Shown: positions 1-8,429 of the stretch, one piece after another
Layout: every line of letters begins with the position of its first letter
How positions within the stretch are numbered: position 1 is the first letter of the stretch
Source of the DNA: Flavobacterium ajazii
GTDB lineage: Bacteria > Bacteroidota > Bacteroidia > Flavobacteriales > Flavobacteriaceae
Direction: 5' to 3'
Assembly: GCF_010614725.1 (NCBI RefSeq)
Contig: NZ_JAAEHL010000004.1
Span: 434,001 to 498,000, forward strand
DNA length: 64,000 nucleotides
Made by a program: the position numbers and the translations under genes
The notes under the pieces: model-generated
Databases searched by the model: none
The model's input: the letters and a program-made list of their open reading frames with translations, nothing else
What the model was told of the DNA's origin: nothing

Positions 1-1313
1 TATCTGTAATATTCTGGTTTGAATGGACCCTGAACTTCAACACCAATATAAGCAGCCTGATCTTCTCTAAGAACTTCAAGTTCAACGCCTAATTTAGCTA
101 AGTGTAAAGCAGCCACTTTTTCATCTAAATGTTTTGGTAACATATAAACTTCATTTTTGTAAGCTGCGCTGTTGTTCCATAATTCGATTTGAGCCAAAGT
201 CTGGTTTGTAAATGAGTTACTCATTACAAAACTTGGGTGACCTGTAGCACAACCAAGGTTTACCAAACGTCCTTCAGCTAAGATAATGATATCATTTCCA
301 GCGATAGTATATTTGTCAACCTGAGGTTTGATTTCGATTTTAGAAGCACCATGGTTTTTGTTTAACCAGGCCATGTCGATTTCGTTGTCAAAGTGTCCGA
401 TGTTACAAACAACAGTTTTGTCTTTCATTTTTTCGAAATGACTTCCAACTACGATATCTTTATTTCCTGTAGTTGTAATGATGATATCAGCATTAGCAAT
501 TACAGTATCTAATTTTTTAACTTCGTAACCGTCCATTGCAGCTTGTAAAGCACAAATCGGATCGATTTCAGTAACTGTTACGATAGAACCAGCACCTCTA
601 AAAGAAGCTGCAGTTCCTTTTCCTACGTCACCGTATCCGCACACAATTACTCTTTTTCCAGCTAACATTAAGTCAGTAGCACGACGAATAGCATCTACTG
701 CAGATTCTTTACAACCGTATTTGTTATCAAATTTAGATTTAGTAACAGAATCGTTAATGTTGATAGCAGGCATTGGTAAAGTTCCGGCTTTTACTCTTTC
801 GTAAAGTCTGTGAACACCAGTTGTAGTTTCTTCAGAAAGACCTTTAATTCCAGGAACTAATTCCGGGTAACGATCGATAACCATGTTAGTTAAATCTCCA
901 CCATCGTCAAGAATCATGTTCAAAGGTTTTCTGTCTTCTCCAAAGAATAACGTTTGCTCAATACACCAGTCAAATGATTCTTCGTCAAGACCTTTCCAGG
1001 CATAAACTGAAATTCCGGCAGCAGCAATAGCAGCAGCAGCCTGATCCTGAGTAGAGAAAATGTTACAAGAAGACCAGGTAACCTCTGCACCAAGAGCAAT
1101 TAAAGTTTCAATCAAAACAGCAGTCTGGATTGTCATGTGTAAACATCCTGCGATACGCGCACCTTTAAGTGGCTGCTCATCTTTGTATTCAGCGCGAAGT
1201 GCCATTAAACCTGGCATTTCAGCTTCAGCTAGTTCGATTTCTTTTCTTCCCCAAGCTGCCAGAGAAATGTCTTTTACTTTGTAAGCCACATAAGGCGTAG
1301 TTGTAGTACTCAT
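1..1313 (-). CDS. ahcY: Adenosylhomocysteinase (SAH hydrolase), 3' end just cut off
   Basis: Hydrolyses S-adenosyl-homocysteine to adenosine and homocysteine, clearing the product inhibitor of methyltransferases and feeding the methionine cycle; cytoplasmic and NAD-dependent. Translation from ATG at 1313 starts [19 protein letters not shown] and reads without a break to the window edge, ending KPEYYR plus 'TA', so only the final Tyr and stop are missing (the family normally ends in YRY). The NAD-binding motif GYGDVGKG lies near residue 221. The pathway links it to metH and metF some 54 kb away, but it is not in their operon. Upstream on the same strand is a good Bacteroidota -7 box (TAAATTTG, 1345-1352). 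The family call is certain from sequence similarity I recognise. Confidence 0.97.
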   Translation of the reverse strand, partial: MSTTTTPYVAYKVKDISLAAWGRKEIELAEAEMPGLMALRAEYKDEQPLKGARIAGCLHMTIQTAVLIETLIALGAEVTWSSCNIFSTQDQAAAAIAAAGISVYAWKGLDEESFDWCIEQTLFFGEDRKPLNMILDDGGDLTNMVIDRYPELVPGIKGLSEETTTGVHRLYERVKAGTLPMPAININDSVTKSKFDNKYGCKESAVDAIRRATDLMLAGKRVIVCGYGDVGKGTAASFRGAGSIVTVTEIDPICALQAAMDGYEVKKLDTVIANADIIITTTGNKDIVVGSHFEKMKDKTVVCNIGHFDNEIDMAWLNKNHGASKIEIKPQVDKYTIAGNDIIILAEGRLVNLGCATGHPSFVMSNSFTNQTLAQIELWNNSAAYKNEVYMLPKHLDEKVAALHLAKLGVELEVLREDQAAYIGVEVQGPFKPEYYR

Positions 1314-1344
1314 TTATAGTATATTTGTAATTGTAAAATTTTTG

Positions 1345-1352
1345 CAAATTTA
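1345..1352 (-). promoter_or_regulatory. Putative -7 promoter box for ahcY
   Basis: The minus strand reads TAAATTTG, matching the Bacteroidota sigma-ABfr -7 consensus TAnnTTTG, about 32 bp before the ahcY start. I do not see a clean TTG at -33, so only the -7 element is supported. Confidence 0.5.
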
Positions 1353-1439
1353 AGGAATAGGTTTTTAATTTTACTACTTTCAGTAAGATTTATGAAATCT
1401 TTAATTTCTTAATCTTTAGAATGTTAGTTGCATTCTTTG

Positions 1440-1566
1440 TTTGTCATACTGAGCGTAGTCGAAGTAAGAAGCTAATCCTGCTGTCCACTGTATCTTTTGT
1501 GGCGAACCCCGTCACAAAAGGTAATTGCGAGAGCAATTCGACCATTAGGGCTAAACCAGAGTTCAT
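1440..1566 (+). repeat. Dispersed hairpin repeat, family A copy 1 (with an adjoining TGAGCGTAGTCGAAG motif)
   Basis: This lies in the 321-bp gap between the divergent ahcY and PPTase genes. It contains CTGCTGTCCACTGTATC, then a stem (CTTTTGTGGCG ... GTCACAAAAG) with an ACCCC-type loop, then ATTAGGGCTAA. Related copies are at 19645, 26238, 53950 and 60383. The left flank carries TGAGCGTAGTCGAAG, a motif that recurs in degenerate form near 10340-10400. No gene is visible in the gap. Confidence 0.7.
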
Positions 1567-1634
1567 TAGATAAGTTATTTTCAAAAAGAAAGTAATTTAT
1601 AATTTATCATTCATTAATTTATAATTAAAGAGAA

Positions 1635-2285
1635 ATGCCTTTATTTCAAACTATACAATGCAATGAAAACACCCGAATTTTAATTTGGGAGATAACCGAA
1701 TCTTTTGACGAATTAAGAAGTAAAGTTGTCTTAAAAGAAAAAACGCAATTGAGGTTGAATGGGATGAAATCTGAAATGCATCAGCGCGCTTTTTTGAGCG
1801 TTCGCATGCTAATTCAGGAAATGGGTTTCACAGATAAAGACCTGCATTATGACGAATTCGGAAAGCCGTATTTCGATTGTCATAATTATATATCAATTAC
1901 GCATTCGTATCATTTTGCCGCAATTATTATTAGCGATGAAACAGTTGGAATCGATATGGAGTTGCAGCGTGAAAAAATCATCCGTATAGGGGATAAATTT
2001 ACTGATTATGAATGTAAATATCTGTACCCTGATTTTTTAGAAGAATACATTAAAAAACTAACTTTCATTTGGGGTGCCAAAGAAGCCATTTTTAAAATCA
2101 GAAACGAAAAAGGAATCAGTTTTAAAGATCATATTTGGGTCGAAGATTTTTCTTTGAATGAATCCCAAACACAGGCAAGTCTACATTTCGATGATTTAGT
2201 TAAAGATTTCGATGTATATCATCAGGAAATCAAATCAGATCATTTTGAAGGAACTTTTACTTTGGTTTATGCTTTTGAAAAGTAA
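1635..2285 (+). CDS. 4'-phosphopantetheinyl transferase superfamily protein
   Basis: Sfp-type enzyme expected to transfer the phosphopantetheine arm of CoA to a carrier-protein serine. Visible signatures are GKPYF (about residue 77), ISITHS, the metal-binding VGIDMEL (about residue 105) and WGAKEAIFK (about residue 146), in the right order. The 216-residue length fits the two-lobed Sfp type rather than short AcpS. It could serve as the cell's holo-ACP synthase or modify secondary-metabolite carrier proteins; no PKS or NRPS is visible here, so its target is not known. It is divergent from ahcY. The start is the first ATG, with no SD, as usual in this phylum. Confidence 0.9.
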   Translation: MPLFQTIQCNENTRILIWEITESFDELRSKVVLKEKTQLRLNGMKSEMHQRAFLSVRMLIQEMGFTDKDLHYDEFGKPYFDCHNYISITHSYHFAAIIISDETVGIDMELQREKIIRIGDKFTDYECKYLYPDFLEEYIKKLTFIWGAKEAIFKIRNEKGISFKDHIWVEDFSLNESQTQASLHFDDLVKDFDVYHQEIKSDHFEGTFTLVYAFEK

Positions 2286-2411
2286 ATCCAATATAAAAAT
2301 TCCAAATCTTATAGAATGTAAGAATATCTAAAAAAACTTATCCTAAAACAACAAAAACTGTACATTATAACTTTGTAAAGAAAGTTTAAATCAAAAAAGC
2401 TTTACTATTTT

Positions 2412-3278
2412 TTACTTCTTCGCTGACAAATAAACCCCAATCAGAATAATAAATGCTCCAAAAAACTGAATCGGCGTCAGCATCTCGTTATCCAGCAACC
2501 CCCAGAAAAAAGCCACTATCGGAATCAAATAGGTTACCGATGTTGCAAATATCGGCGAGGACATTTGTATCAGTTTAAAGAACAAGACATTTGCAATTCC
2601 TGTTCCTAAAACGCCTAAAATCATTACAAACAAAACAGAATATTGTGTTGTCTCCAGATGTATTTTTTGTGTAAAATCTGTAGTACTCAAAATAAGTAAA
2701 GCCGGTAAAAACAAAACCGCAAAATTACCTGTCGTAATACTCAATGAATTCAAATCGGACAAATATTTTTTGATCAGATTGACGTTAATTGCATAACACA
2801 GCGTTGCAATTACAACTAAAATCAAATAATAATAATTTTGACCGGAATGATCCGAAGACCCATTCAAAACCAGTAACAAACAGCCAACCAATCCGATAAA
2901 AACACCTAAAACCTGACGTTTTTGAAACTGAATTCCAAAAAATATAATTCCTAAAACTAATGTATTTAAAGGTGTAAGCGAATTTAAAATAGCTACAATT
3001 GAGCTATCCACCTGAGTTTCGGCAATCGCAAAAAAGAAAGCAGGTATAAATGTCCCAAAGAATGAAGTCAGAGCCACAAATTTCCATTGCCGCAGGGAAA
3101 TTTTCTTTAAACTCGAAAACCCGACTACAAGCAAAAACAAACCTGCAAAAATAATTCGGAGCGAACCTACCTGAATCGCCGTTAATCCTACTAATCCCCT
3201 TTTGATTAGAATAAACGAACTTCCCCAAATTAGCGAAAGCAGCAATAAATAGAACCATTTTAATTGTTTTGCATCCAT
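2412..3278 (-). CDS. EamA/DMT-family inner-membrane transporter
   Basis: A 288-residue very hydrophobic protein with about ten transmembrane helices in two homologous halves, each opening with an EamA-type helix: WGSSFILIKRGL near the N-terminus and CYAINVNLIKKYL near residue 160. It ends in the typical short basic SAKK tail. Members of the family export metabolites or amino acids; the substrate cannot be read from sequence. It is divergent from the metal-binding lipoprotein gene at 3380, with a 100-bp shared promoter region. Confidence 0.88.
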   Translation of the reverse strand: MDAKQLKWFYLLLLSLIWGSSFILIKRGLVGLTAIQVGSLRIIFAGLFLLVVGFSSLKKISLRQWKFVALTSFFGTFIPAFFFAIAETQVDSSIVAILNSLTPLNTLVLGIIFFGIQFQKRQVLGVFIGLVGCLLLVLNGSSDHSGQNYYYLILVVIATLCYAINVNLIKKYLSDLNSLSITTGNFAVLFLPALLILSTTDFTQKIHLETTQYSVLFVMILGVLGTGIANVLFFKLIQMSSPIFATSVTYLIPIVAFFWGLLDNEMLTPIQFFGAFIILIGVYLSAKK

Positions 3279-3337
3279 AAAACTGTATTTTACTACAAAT
3301 TTGTAATAATTTTAGGAACTGACCTTTCCTTTTTTAT

Positions 3338-3345
3338 TAATTTTG
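3338..3345 (+). promoter_or_regulatory. Putative -7 box for the HMA lipoprotein gene
   Basis: TAATTTTG fits TAnnTTTG and lies 34 bp upstream of the ATG at 3380. No clear TTG is visible at -33. Confidence 0.4.
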
Positions 3346-3379
3346 CAACAAACATATTGACAAACTAAAATCATATATA

Positions 3380-3760
3380 ATGAAATTTACAAAAATAATA
3401 ACATCGTTAGCCATTGCAGGCTTGGTACTGGTAAGCTGTAAAAAAGAAGAAGATAAAAGCTTAGCGGTCGCAAGAGGCGAAAAAACAGAAACTCCAAAAG
3501 AACACAAACCAATCGCTGCAGAAAATGTACAGACTGCCAGTTTTACCATCGAAGGAATGACTTGTGCAATGGGATGCGCCAAAACCATCGAAAAAGAATT
3601 AACAAATCTGGACGGTGTTGAAAAAGCAGCTGTTGATTTCGACAAAAAAACAGCAACTGTAACTTTTGATAAAACAATTCAGAATCCTGAGTCTTTGACA
3701 AAAGTCGTTCAGGAAACCGGAGACGGCAAAACATATAAAGTTTCGAATATGAAATCGTAA
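3380..3760 (+). CDS. Heavy-metal-associated (HMA) domain lipoprotein
   Basis: 126 residues: a lipoprotein signal peptide with lipobox LVSC (Cys about residue 21), a charged linker, then one HMA fold of about 65 residues opening FTIEGMTCAMGCAKTIEKEL. The metal motif is CxxxC (Cys-Ala-Met-Gly-Cys) rather than the textbook GMTCxxC, with an extra Met that could itself be a ligand. It is expected to hold copper or another soft metal at the cell envelope. It is not next to a P-type ATPase, so any partner is elsewhere. A strong intrinsic terminator follows, so it looks monocistronic. Confidence 0.85.
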   Translation: MKFTKIITSLAIAGLVLVSCKKEEDKSLAVARGEKTETPKEHKPIAAENVQTASFTIEGMTCAMGCAKTIEKELTNLDGVEKAAVDFDKKTATVTFDKTIQNPESLTKVVQETGDGKTYKVSNMKS

Positions 3761-3797
3761 TTAAAGCGATTATCTAATTCTGATAAAAAACAATTAT

Positions 3798-3837
3798 AGA
3801 CAGTATTAAACTCAGGTTTAACTACTGTCTTTTTTTC
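3798..3837 (+). terminator. Intrinsic terminator after the HMA gene
   Basis: Long stem AGACAGTA ... TACTGTCT with a second inner pairing (TTAAAC/GTTTAA) and TCAG loop, followed by a run of seven T. Confidence 0.85.
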
Positions 3838-3925
3838 TGAATTACTTTCATAAAATCTAACTGCATAATCATTTTCGAAACAATAGTAAAAAACCACGTC
3901 AATTTTACGACCAAATAGAAAAAGA

Positions 3926-4387
3926 ATGAATCTTAAGTTTAGTCATATAGATATTTTAGTTAATAATCTTGAATCAGCTTGTAATTATTACGCAAAAACA
4001 CTTGGTGCAGAGATCTCAAAAAAATTCACCTGGAAAAGAAAGGAACTTCATGTCACATATGCTGTTGTAAAAATTGGTCAGGAACGATTTATGCTTGTAG
4101 AACCTTTTTCAGGAAATTTAAAAAATCTGTTAGATACCAAAGGCGAAGGAACGATATATCGCCACTGCTATTCTACTCCTGATATTGAAGCCGTTTTTGA
4201 TGAATTAACAGCTTCAGGTGTTCAACCAGAGGACGAAAATGGAAATCCTTTATCAAAAGAAAGCCTAAATTCCCCTAGTGGAGTCAGAATTATTTGGCTT
4301 CCAAAACGTTTTGGTGAATTTTCAATTGAAATACTTGAAGAGACAGGTCTTCAACAATTTATGACAGAAGCATTTTCAGCATCTTAA
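3926..4387 (+). CDS. VOC (glyoxalase/bleomycin-resistance) superfamily protein
   Basis: 153 residues with two beta-alpha-beta-beta-beta halves. The first opens FSHIDILVNNLESACNYYAK, the typical start of a VOC module with a metal-position His at residue 7. The second half includes YRHCYSTPDIEAVFDEL and ends FSIEILEE with a metal-position Glu. The pattern resembles methylmalonyl-CoA epimerase-like members, but the substrate is not assignable. Probably a small cytoplasmic metalloenzyme. It is convergent with gldD and shares a terminator with it. Confidence 0.8.
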   Translation: MNLKFSHIDILVNNLESACNYYAKTLGAEISKKFTWKRKELHVTYAVVKIGQERFMLVEPFSGNLKNLLDTKGEGTIYRHCYSTPDIEAVFDELTASGVQPEDENGNPLSKESLNSPSGVRIIWLPKRFGEFSIEILEETGLQQFMTEAFSAS

Positions 4388-4407
4388 TCTATTATTCTAT
4401 ATTTTAA

Positions 4408-4446
4408 ACAAACAAAAGGCGTTCGAATTGAACGCCTTTTGTTTGT
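4408..4446. terminator. Bidirectional terminator between the VOC gene and gldD
   Basis: Perfect 17-bp stem (ACAAACAAAAGGCGTTC and its complement) around a GAATT loop. The A/T tracts make it work for both converging genes. Confidence 0.88.
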
Positions 4447-4448
4447 CT

Positions 4449-5009
4449 TTACTTCCACTTCAAAGTCTCCATCAGCCTCTGCATATCATTTTTGATATAA
4501 CTTGCAGCCGGCATAACCGAATCAAAATTAGGTTTGGTGTAAAAATAAACTGATCCTGTAATGAAATGCTTTGTACTATCTGTCACATAAAATTGTGAGT
4601 TAGTCGCTGCATTTCCGTTTACCTGATAAAACATTCCGTATACTTTTTTTTCAGGGTTTAAATACGGCTGTTCTAATATGTCATCAGCTTTTATAACATG
4701 CTCGTAAGTTAACTTTTGAGCATCTCTCAACAGTTTATCTATATTATTATTTACAGGCTTATAGGTCAAATAAATTGTTGCCTTCATTTTTGGATATGTA
4801 ATAGCAAACCCGCATTCCTTTTCACCCTTAATTACAGCCGCTTCATTCATTTGAAAAGAAAACGGACATGTATTTTCAAAGTTTACATATTTAGCTACCG
4901 GATAATCCAAACGTAAAAAACCGGCCGGTTTTGGCAGCACATCATCTTTACAACTTACAACAGTCAGGCTCAGTAAAATTACTGCTATCCAAATTGTTTT
5001 TTTTAACAT
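4449..5009 (-). CDS. gldD: Gliding motility lipoprotein GldD
   Basis: 186 residues with a lipoprotein signal (lipobox VVSC, Cys about residue 20) followed by the GldD signature region PKPAGFLRLDYP. GldD is required for gliding and type IX secretion in Flavobacterium johnsoniae; its precise job is unknown. It lies 1 bp after gldE on the same strand, the order known from F. johnsoniae, which supports both calls and co-transcription with gldE, ssb and mutY. Expected on the periplasmic side of the cell envelope. Confidence 0.93.
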   Translation of the reverse strand: MLKKTIWIAVILLSLTVVSCKDDVLPKPAGFLRLDYPVAKYVNFENTCPFSFQMNEAAVIKGEKECGFAITYPKMKATIYLTYKPVNNNIDKLLRDAQKLTYEHVIKADDILEQPYLNPEKKVYGMFYQVNGNAATNSQFYVTDSTKHFITGSVYFYTKPNFDSVMPAASYIKNDMQRLMETLKWK

Positions 5010-5010
5010 C

Positions 5011-6303
5011 TTATTCTATTGTTACTTTTATTTGTTTAATACGTTTTTTATCAACTGCTTCTATAGTAAAGACACAATTCTCAAACGTTACTTTTTGGTC
5101 TTTTTTAGGAAAATTGCCCAGAATTTCAAGTATAAAACCAGCCAATGTTTCTGCCTCACCTTTGTGTGATTCAAAAAGATCTTCATCAACATCGATAATT
5201 CTGTAAAAATCCTTCATATTGATTTTTCCCTCAAAAAGAAAATTCTTTTCATCGATTTGAGAAAAATTCAAATGTTCATCATCAAATTCATCACTGATAT
5301 CTCCTACGATTTCCTCAATTACATCTTCTAAAGAAACCAAACCAGAGGTTCCGCCATATTCATCAACTACAATCGCCAAATGGCTTTTCAGGCTCTGAAA
5401 ATCTTTCAATAGATTATCCAACTTTTTATTCTCAGGAACAAAAAAAGCTTCTCTGATTAGAGTTGTCCATTCGAATTCTGTTTTATCTATATGAGGCAAT
5501 AAATCCTTAACAAACAAAACGCCTTCAATCTGATCAATATTATCACGATAAACCGGAATTCTCGAAAAACCTGTTTCAATTATTTTTGGATAAATCTCAG
5601 CAAATGTTTCTGATATTTCCAATGCAAAAATATCAATTCTCGGACTCATTACCTGTTTAGTATCTGTATTTCCAAAAGAAACAATTCCTTCTAAAATCTT
5701 TTGTTCTTCTGTCGAAGTCCCTTCAGAATCTGTCAATTCCAACGCCTGTGAAAGTTGATCAACCGAGAAATTTGTTTTTTGTTTCCCTAATTTATTGTGC
5801 AAATATAGCGTAACAGCCCGCATTGGCAAACTTACAGGAGAAAGTAATTTATCCAAAAAAGCAATTGGATAAGCTACACGTTTGGCAAATTTTATATTAT
5901 TGCGGCTAGCATAAACTTTAGGAAGAACTTCCCCAAAAAGAAGAATCAAAAAAGTAACCACAATTACTTCCAAAATAAACTTTAATAAAGCCGAATTAAC
6001 CTCTTCAAAGATATTTCTGCCGATAAATGAAAACAGAATGACCACTCCAATATTTAAAAAATTATTGGCTACTAAAAGTGTCGCTAAGAGTTTTTTGGGT
6101 TTTTCTAAAAGGTTTGAAATTATTTTTCCCTTCGAATTATTTTCCTGCAATGTATCCTCGATATCCTTTTGAGACAGGGAGAAAAAAGCAACTTCAGCAC
6201 CTGAAACGATCGCTGATAAAAAAATTAAAATAAAAATTCCGACAAAACCAACAATTAAATTGTTGTCGGGAGATGCAAAAAGTAAACTGGGCTCCGGGTC
6301 CAA
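5011..6303 (-). CDS. gldE: Gliding motility-associated protein GldE (DUF21-CBS-CorC/HlyC transporter type)
   Basis: 430 residues: an N-terminal membrane block (DUF21/CNNM, about residues 15-190, with several hydrophobic helices and NNFLNIGVVILFSF), a pair of CBS motifs (about 215-335, including MSPRIDIFALE and VVDEYGGTSGLVSLEDVIEEI) and a C-terminal CorC_HlyC domain ending VTIE. The architecture equals CorB/HlyC-type magnesium/cobalt efflux proteins. In Flavobacteriia the gldD-linked copy is called GldE; overexpression is reported to suppress some gldD defects. Translationally close to gldD. Confidence 0.92.
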   Translation of the reverse strand: MDPEPSLLFASPDNNLIVGFVGIFILIFLSAIVSGAEVAFFSLSQKDIEDTLQENNSKGKIISNLLEKPKKLLATLLVANNFLNIGVVILFSFIGRNIFEEVNSALLKFILEVIVVTFLILLFGEVLPKVYASRNNIKFAKRVAYPIAFLDKLLSPVSLPMRAVTLYLHNKLGKQKTNFSVDQLSQALELTDSEGTSTEEQKILEGIVSFGNTDTKQVMSPRIDIFALEISETFAEIYPKIIETGFSRIPVYRDNIDQIEGVLFVKDLLPHIDKTEFEWTTLIREAFFVPENKKLDNLLKDFQSLKSHLAIVVDEYGGTSGLVSLEDVIEEIVGDISDEFDDEHLNFSQIDEKNFLFEGKINMKDFYRIIDVDEDLFESHKGEAETLAGFILEILGNFPKKDQKVTFENCVFTIEAVDKKRIKQIKVTIE

Positions 6304-6326
6304 ATTAAAAAAGATTAGTTAAACAA

Positions 6327-6764
6327 TCAAAAAGGCAAATCGTTGACTGGCAAGCCTTCATTGGGATTTTCAAAGTTAGTGTTTTTTGTCGATTCAGAAG
6401 CCTGATGTTGTTTATGCTCTGTTTCTTTTTTAGTTGTCAAAAAGGTAAATTCGGTTACCTGAATTTCAGTGGTATATTTTGTGGTTCCGTCTTCAGCCTG
6501 CCATTGTCTTGATTTTATGCGGCCTTCCACATATATCTTATCTCCTTTTGAAAGATATTTTTCGCAGATTTCAGCGGCTTTATTTCGCACAACCAGATTA
6601 TGCCACTCTGTCGAGGTAATTTTTTCATTTGTTGTTTTATTAATATACACTTCGTTAGTTGCCAGCTGAAAACGGCCAATACAGTTGCCTCCGTCAAAAT
6701 AATGCATTTTAACGTCGTCTCCCAAGTGGCCTATCAACATTACTTTATTTAATGTTCCATTCAT
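6327..6764 (-). CDS. ssb: Single-stranded DNA-binding protein
   Basis: 145 residues: an N-terminal OB-fold (about 1-110) beginning MNGTLNKVMLIGHLGDDVK with the usual WHNLVVRNKAAEICEKYL segment, a short disordered linker, and the acidic tip VNDLPF that recruits partner proteins. Binds ssDNA in replication and repair. It is 23 bp upstream of gldE and 37 bp downstream of mutY on the same strand, so these four genes probably form one transcript. Confidence 0.95.
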   Translation of the reverse strand: MNGTLNKVMLIGHLGDDVKMHYFDGGNCIGRFQLATNEVYINKTTNEKITSTEWHNLVVRNKAAEICEKYLSKGDKIYVEGRIKSRQWQAEDGTTKYTTEIQVTEFTFLTTKKETEHKQHQASESTKNTNFENPNEGLPVNDLPF

Positions 6765-6801
6765 GATATAACATTTGTGTTTGTATCAAAGATACTTTTT
6801 T

Positions 6802-7848
6802 TTAACGACTTTTTTCCTCGTTTTCAATAAAATTATAAATAACAACCGGAAAAGGATACAACTTTAATTCATTATAATTCAAACCATTAACCACTACATC
6901 ACTTACTTTTACTTTCCAAAATTGTATATGCAAATGTTGATGCGAAAGCTTATGAATTACTGTTGCATGCGAACATTCCTCAACTCCAGTAATCGCATAT
7001 GAAGACAAAATTCCCTGCCGTATTGTTTTCGAAACAAAATCAAAATCGACAATTTCATTCGTTTCCAGCAACGGAAATTCGTATAAGTTGTGCCATATAC
7101 CTTTTGATGTACGCTTCTGAATCAAAGTATTTCCCAAATCATCTTCTAATACCAGATAATTAAAGAAGCGATTTGTAATTTTTAGTTTTTTAGATTTTAC
7201 AGGCAGAACACCTACCTTCTTTTTTTGCAAAGCCAGACAGCTTTCATTAAAGACACAAACAGAACAATCCGGATTTTTAGGAACGCACTGTAAAGCACCA
7301 AACTCCATAATCGCCTGATTAAAGATCGCTGGATTTTCCTTCGGCATCAATTCGTATGCAAGCTCAGTAAATTCTTTTTTTGTTGCCGGTAAAGCTATAT
7401 CTGATTCAATATCAAAATAGCGTGAAAGCACCCTGAACACATTTCCGTCTACCACCGGTACAACTTCATTATAAGAAAAAGAAGCAATTGCGGCTGCTGT
7501 GTATTCTCCAACTCCTTTTAGTTTCAACAACTCTTTATATGTAGGAGGAAAAATACCGTTTAAATCATTTGCTATAAACTGAGCGGTTTTATGCAGGTTT
7601 CTAGCCCTCGAATAATATCCTAATCCCTGCCAGAGTTTTAAAACTTTCTCTTCATCAGCATTTGCCAGCTCAAAAACAGTAGGAAATTCCTTTGTAAAAG
7701 AAAAAAAATAAGGCATTCCCTGAGCTACTCTTGTCTGTTGAAGCATAATTTCTGACAGCCAAATGTGGTACGGATTGGTTGTTTTTCGCCAGGGTAAATC
7801 GCGTTTGTTTTGTAAATACCATTTTATCAGCGTGTTATGAAAATCCAT
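6802..7848 (-). CDS. mutY: A/G-specific adenine DNA glycosylase
   Basis: Removes adenine mispaired with 8-oxoguanine. 348 residues: a helix-hairpin-helix glycosylase domain with LKGVGEYTAAAIASF and catalytic-Asp region VVDGNVFRVLSR (about residues 109-140), a 4Fe-4S cluster motif C-x6-C-x2-C-x5-C (CVPKNPDCSVCVFNESC, about 190-207), then a NUDIX-like C-terminal domain that reads 8-oxoG. All expected residues are present. First gene of the mutY-ssb-gldE-gldD run. Confidence 0.96.
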   Translation of the reverse strand: MDFHNTLIKWYLQNKRDLPWRKTTNPYHIWLSEIMLQQTRVAQGMPYFFSFTKEFPTVFELANADEEKVLKLWQGLGYYSRARNLHKTAQFIANDLNGIFPPTYKELLKLKGVGEYTAAAIASFSYNEVVPVVDGNVFRVLSRYFDIESDIALPATKKEFTELAYELMPKENPAIFNQAIMEFGALQCVPKNPDCSVCVFNESCLALQKKKVGVLPVKSKKLKITNRFFNYLVLEDDLGNTLIQKRTSKGIWHNLYEFPLLETNEIVDFDFVSKTIRQGILSSYAITGVEECSHATVIHKLSHQHLHIQFWKVKVSDVVVNGLNYNELKLYPFPVVIYNFIENEEKSR

Positions 7849-7907
7849 TTAAAAATACTTAGAAAACAAAAGTAAATGTTTATGTAATTAAAATTTAACG
7901 AATTAGC

Positions 7908-7939
7908 TTGATTAATTATTTTTTTAATTCCTATATTTG
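7908..7939 (+). promoter_or_regulatory. Promoter for the HU gene
   Basis: TTG at 7908-7910, a 21-nt spacer, then TATATTTG at 7932-7939, matching the Bacteroidota -33/-7 pattern. The leader before the ATG at 7989 would be about 40 nt. It points away from mutY, so the gap is a divergent promoter region. Confidence 0.65.
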
Positions 7940-7988
7940 CAAACTCAAAAAAATAGTACATCATTTATAAAATAAAATAGGAAAGAAA

Positions 7989-8279
7989 ATGACGAAAGCA
8001 GATATCGTAGCGAAAATTTCAGAGAAATTAGGTCTTGAAAAAGGAGATGTTCAGGCAACAGTAGAAACTTTTATGGAAGAAGTTAAAACTTCATTAGAAA
8101 CTGGTGACAATGTTTACCTAAGAGGTTTCGGAAGTTTCATCGTGAAAACCAGAGCTGAGAAAACAGGAAGAAACATTTCTAAGAATACCACAATCAAAAT
8201 TCCTGCACACAATATTCCTGCTTTTAAACCTGCAAAAGTTTTTGTAGAAGGAGTTAAAACAAACAACGAAGCAAAATAA
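7989..8279 (+). CDS. HU-family DNA-binding protein
   Basis: 96 residues starting MTKADIVAKISEKLGLEKGD, with the HU/IHF arm signature around LRGFGSFIVKTRAEKTGRN (about residues 47-65) and IPAHNIPAFKPAK for the DNA-contacting proline arm. A histone-like architectural protein that bends DNA. Preceded by a clear promoter and followed 31 bp later by a tiny basic ORF, so the two are probably co-transcribed to the terminator at 8394. Confidence 0.95.
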   Translation: MTKADIVAKISEKLGLEKGDVQATVETFMEEVKTSLETGDNVYLRGFGSFIVKTRAEKTGRNISKNTTIKIPAHNIPAFKPAKVFVEGVKTNNEAK

Positions 8280-8310
8280 TACTATTAATTAACATAAAAT
8301 CTGACACGAT

Positions 8311-8403
8311 ATGCCAAGTGGTAAAAAAAGAAAGAGACATAAGGTAGCGACTCACAAACGTAAGAAAAGAGCGAGAGCTAACCGTCACAAAAAGAAAAAG
8401 TAG
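8311..8403 (+). CDS. 30-residue extremely basic protein, AURKAIP1/COX24-like; possibly ribosomal
   Basis: A 30-codon ORF starting MPSGKKRKRHKVATHKRKK and ending in four Lys before TAG; roughly two thirds of the residues are Lys, Arg or His. The spacing of HK, KKR and R-A-x-R resembles the short COX24/AURKAIP1 (mitochondrial mS38) segment, which exists as stand-alone tiny proteins in bacteria. A ribosome-associated role is likely from composition. The F. johnsoniae 70S structure reported a new small protein, bL38; I cannot tell whether this is it. The stop codon lies inside the stem of an intrinsic terminator, and the gene follows HU by 31 bp. Confidence 0.75.
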   Translation: MPSGKKRKRHKVATHKRKKRARANRHKKKK

Positions 8404-8427
8404 TTTTAAACTACTTTTTTCTTTTTA
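8394..8427 (+). terminator. Terminator of the HU / small basic protein unit
   Basis: Stem AAAAAGTAGTTT / AAACTACTTTTT followed by T-rich sequence; the stem includes the last codons and stop of the 30-codon gene. Confidence 0.75.
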
Positions 8428-8429
8428 AA

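Noticed and set aside
1060..1284. Small ORF on the plus strand inside ahcY
   Set aside because: Antisense shadow of a certain gene; its composition follows the reverse complement of ahcY codons and it has no promoter or context.
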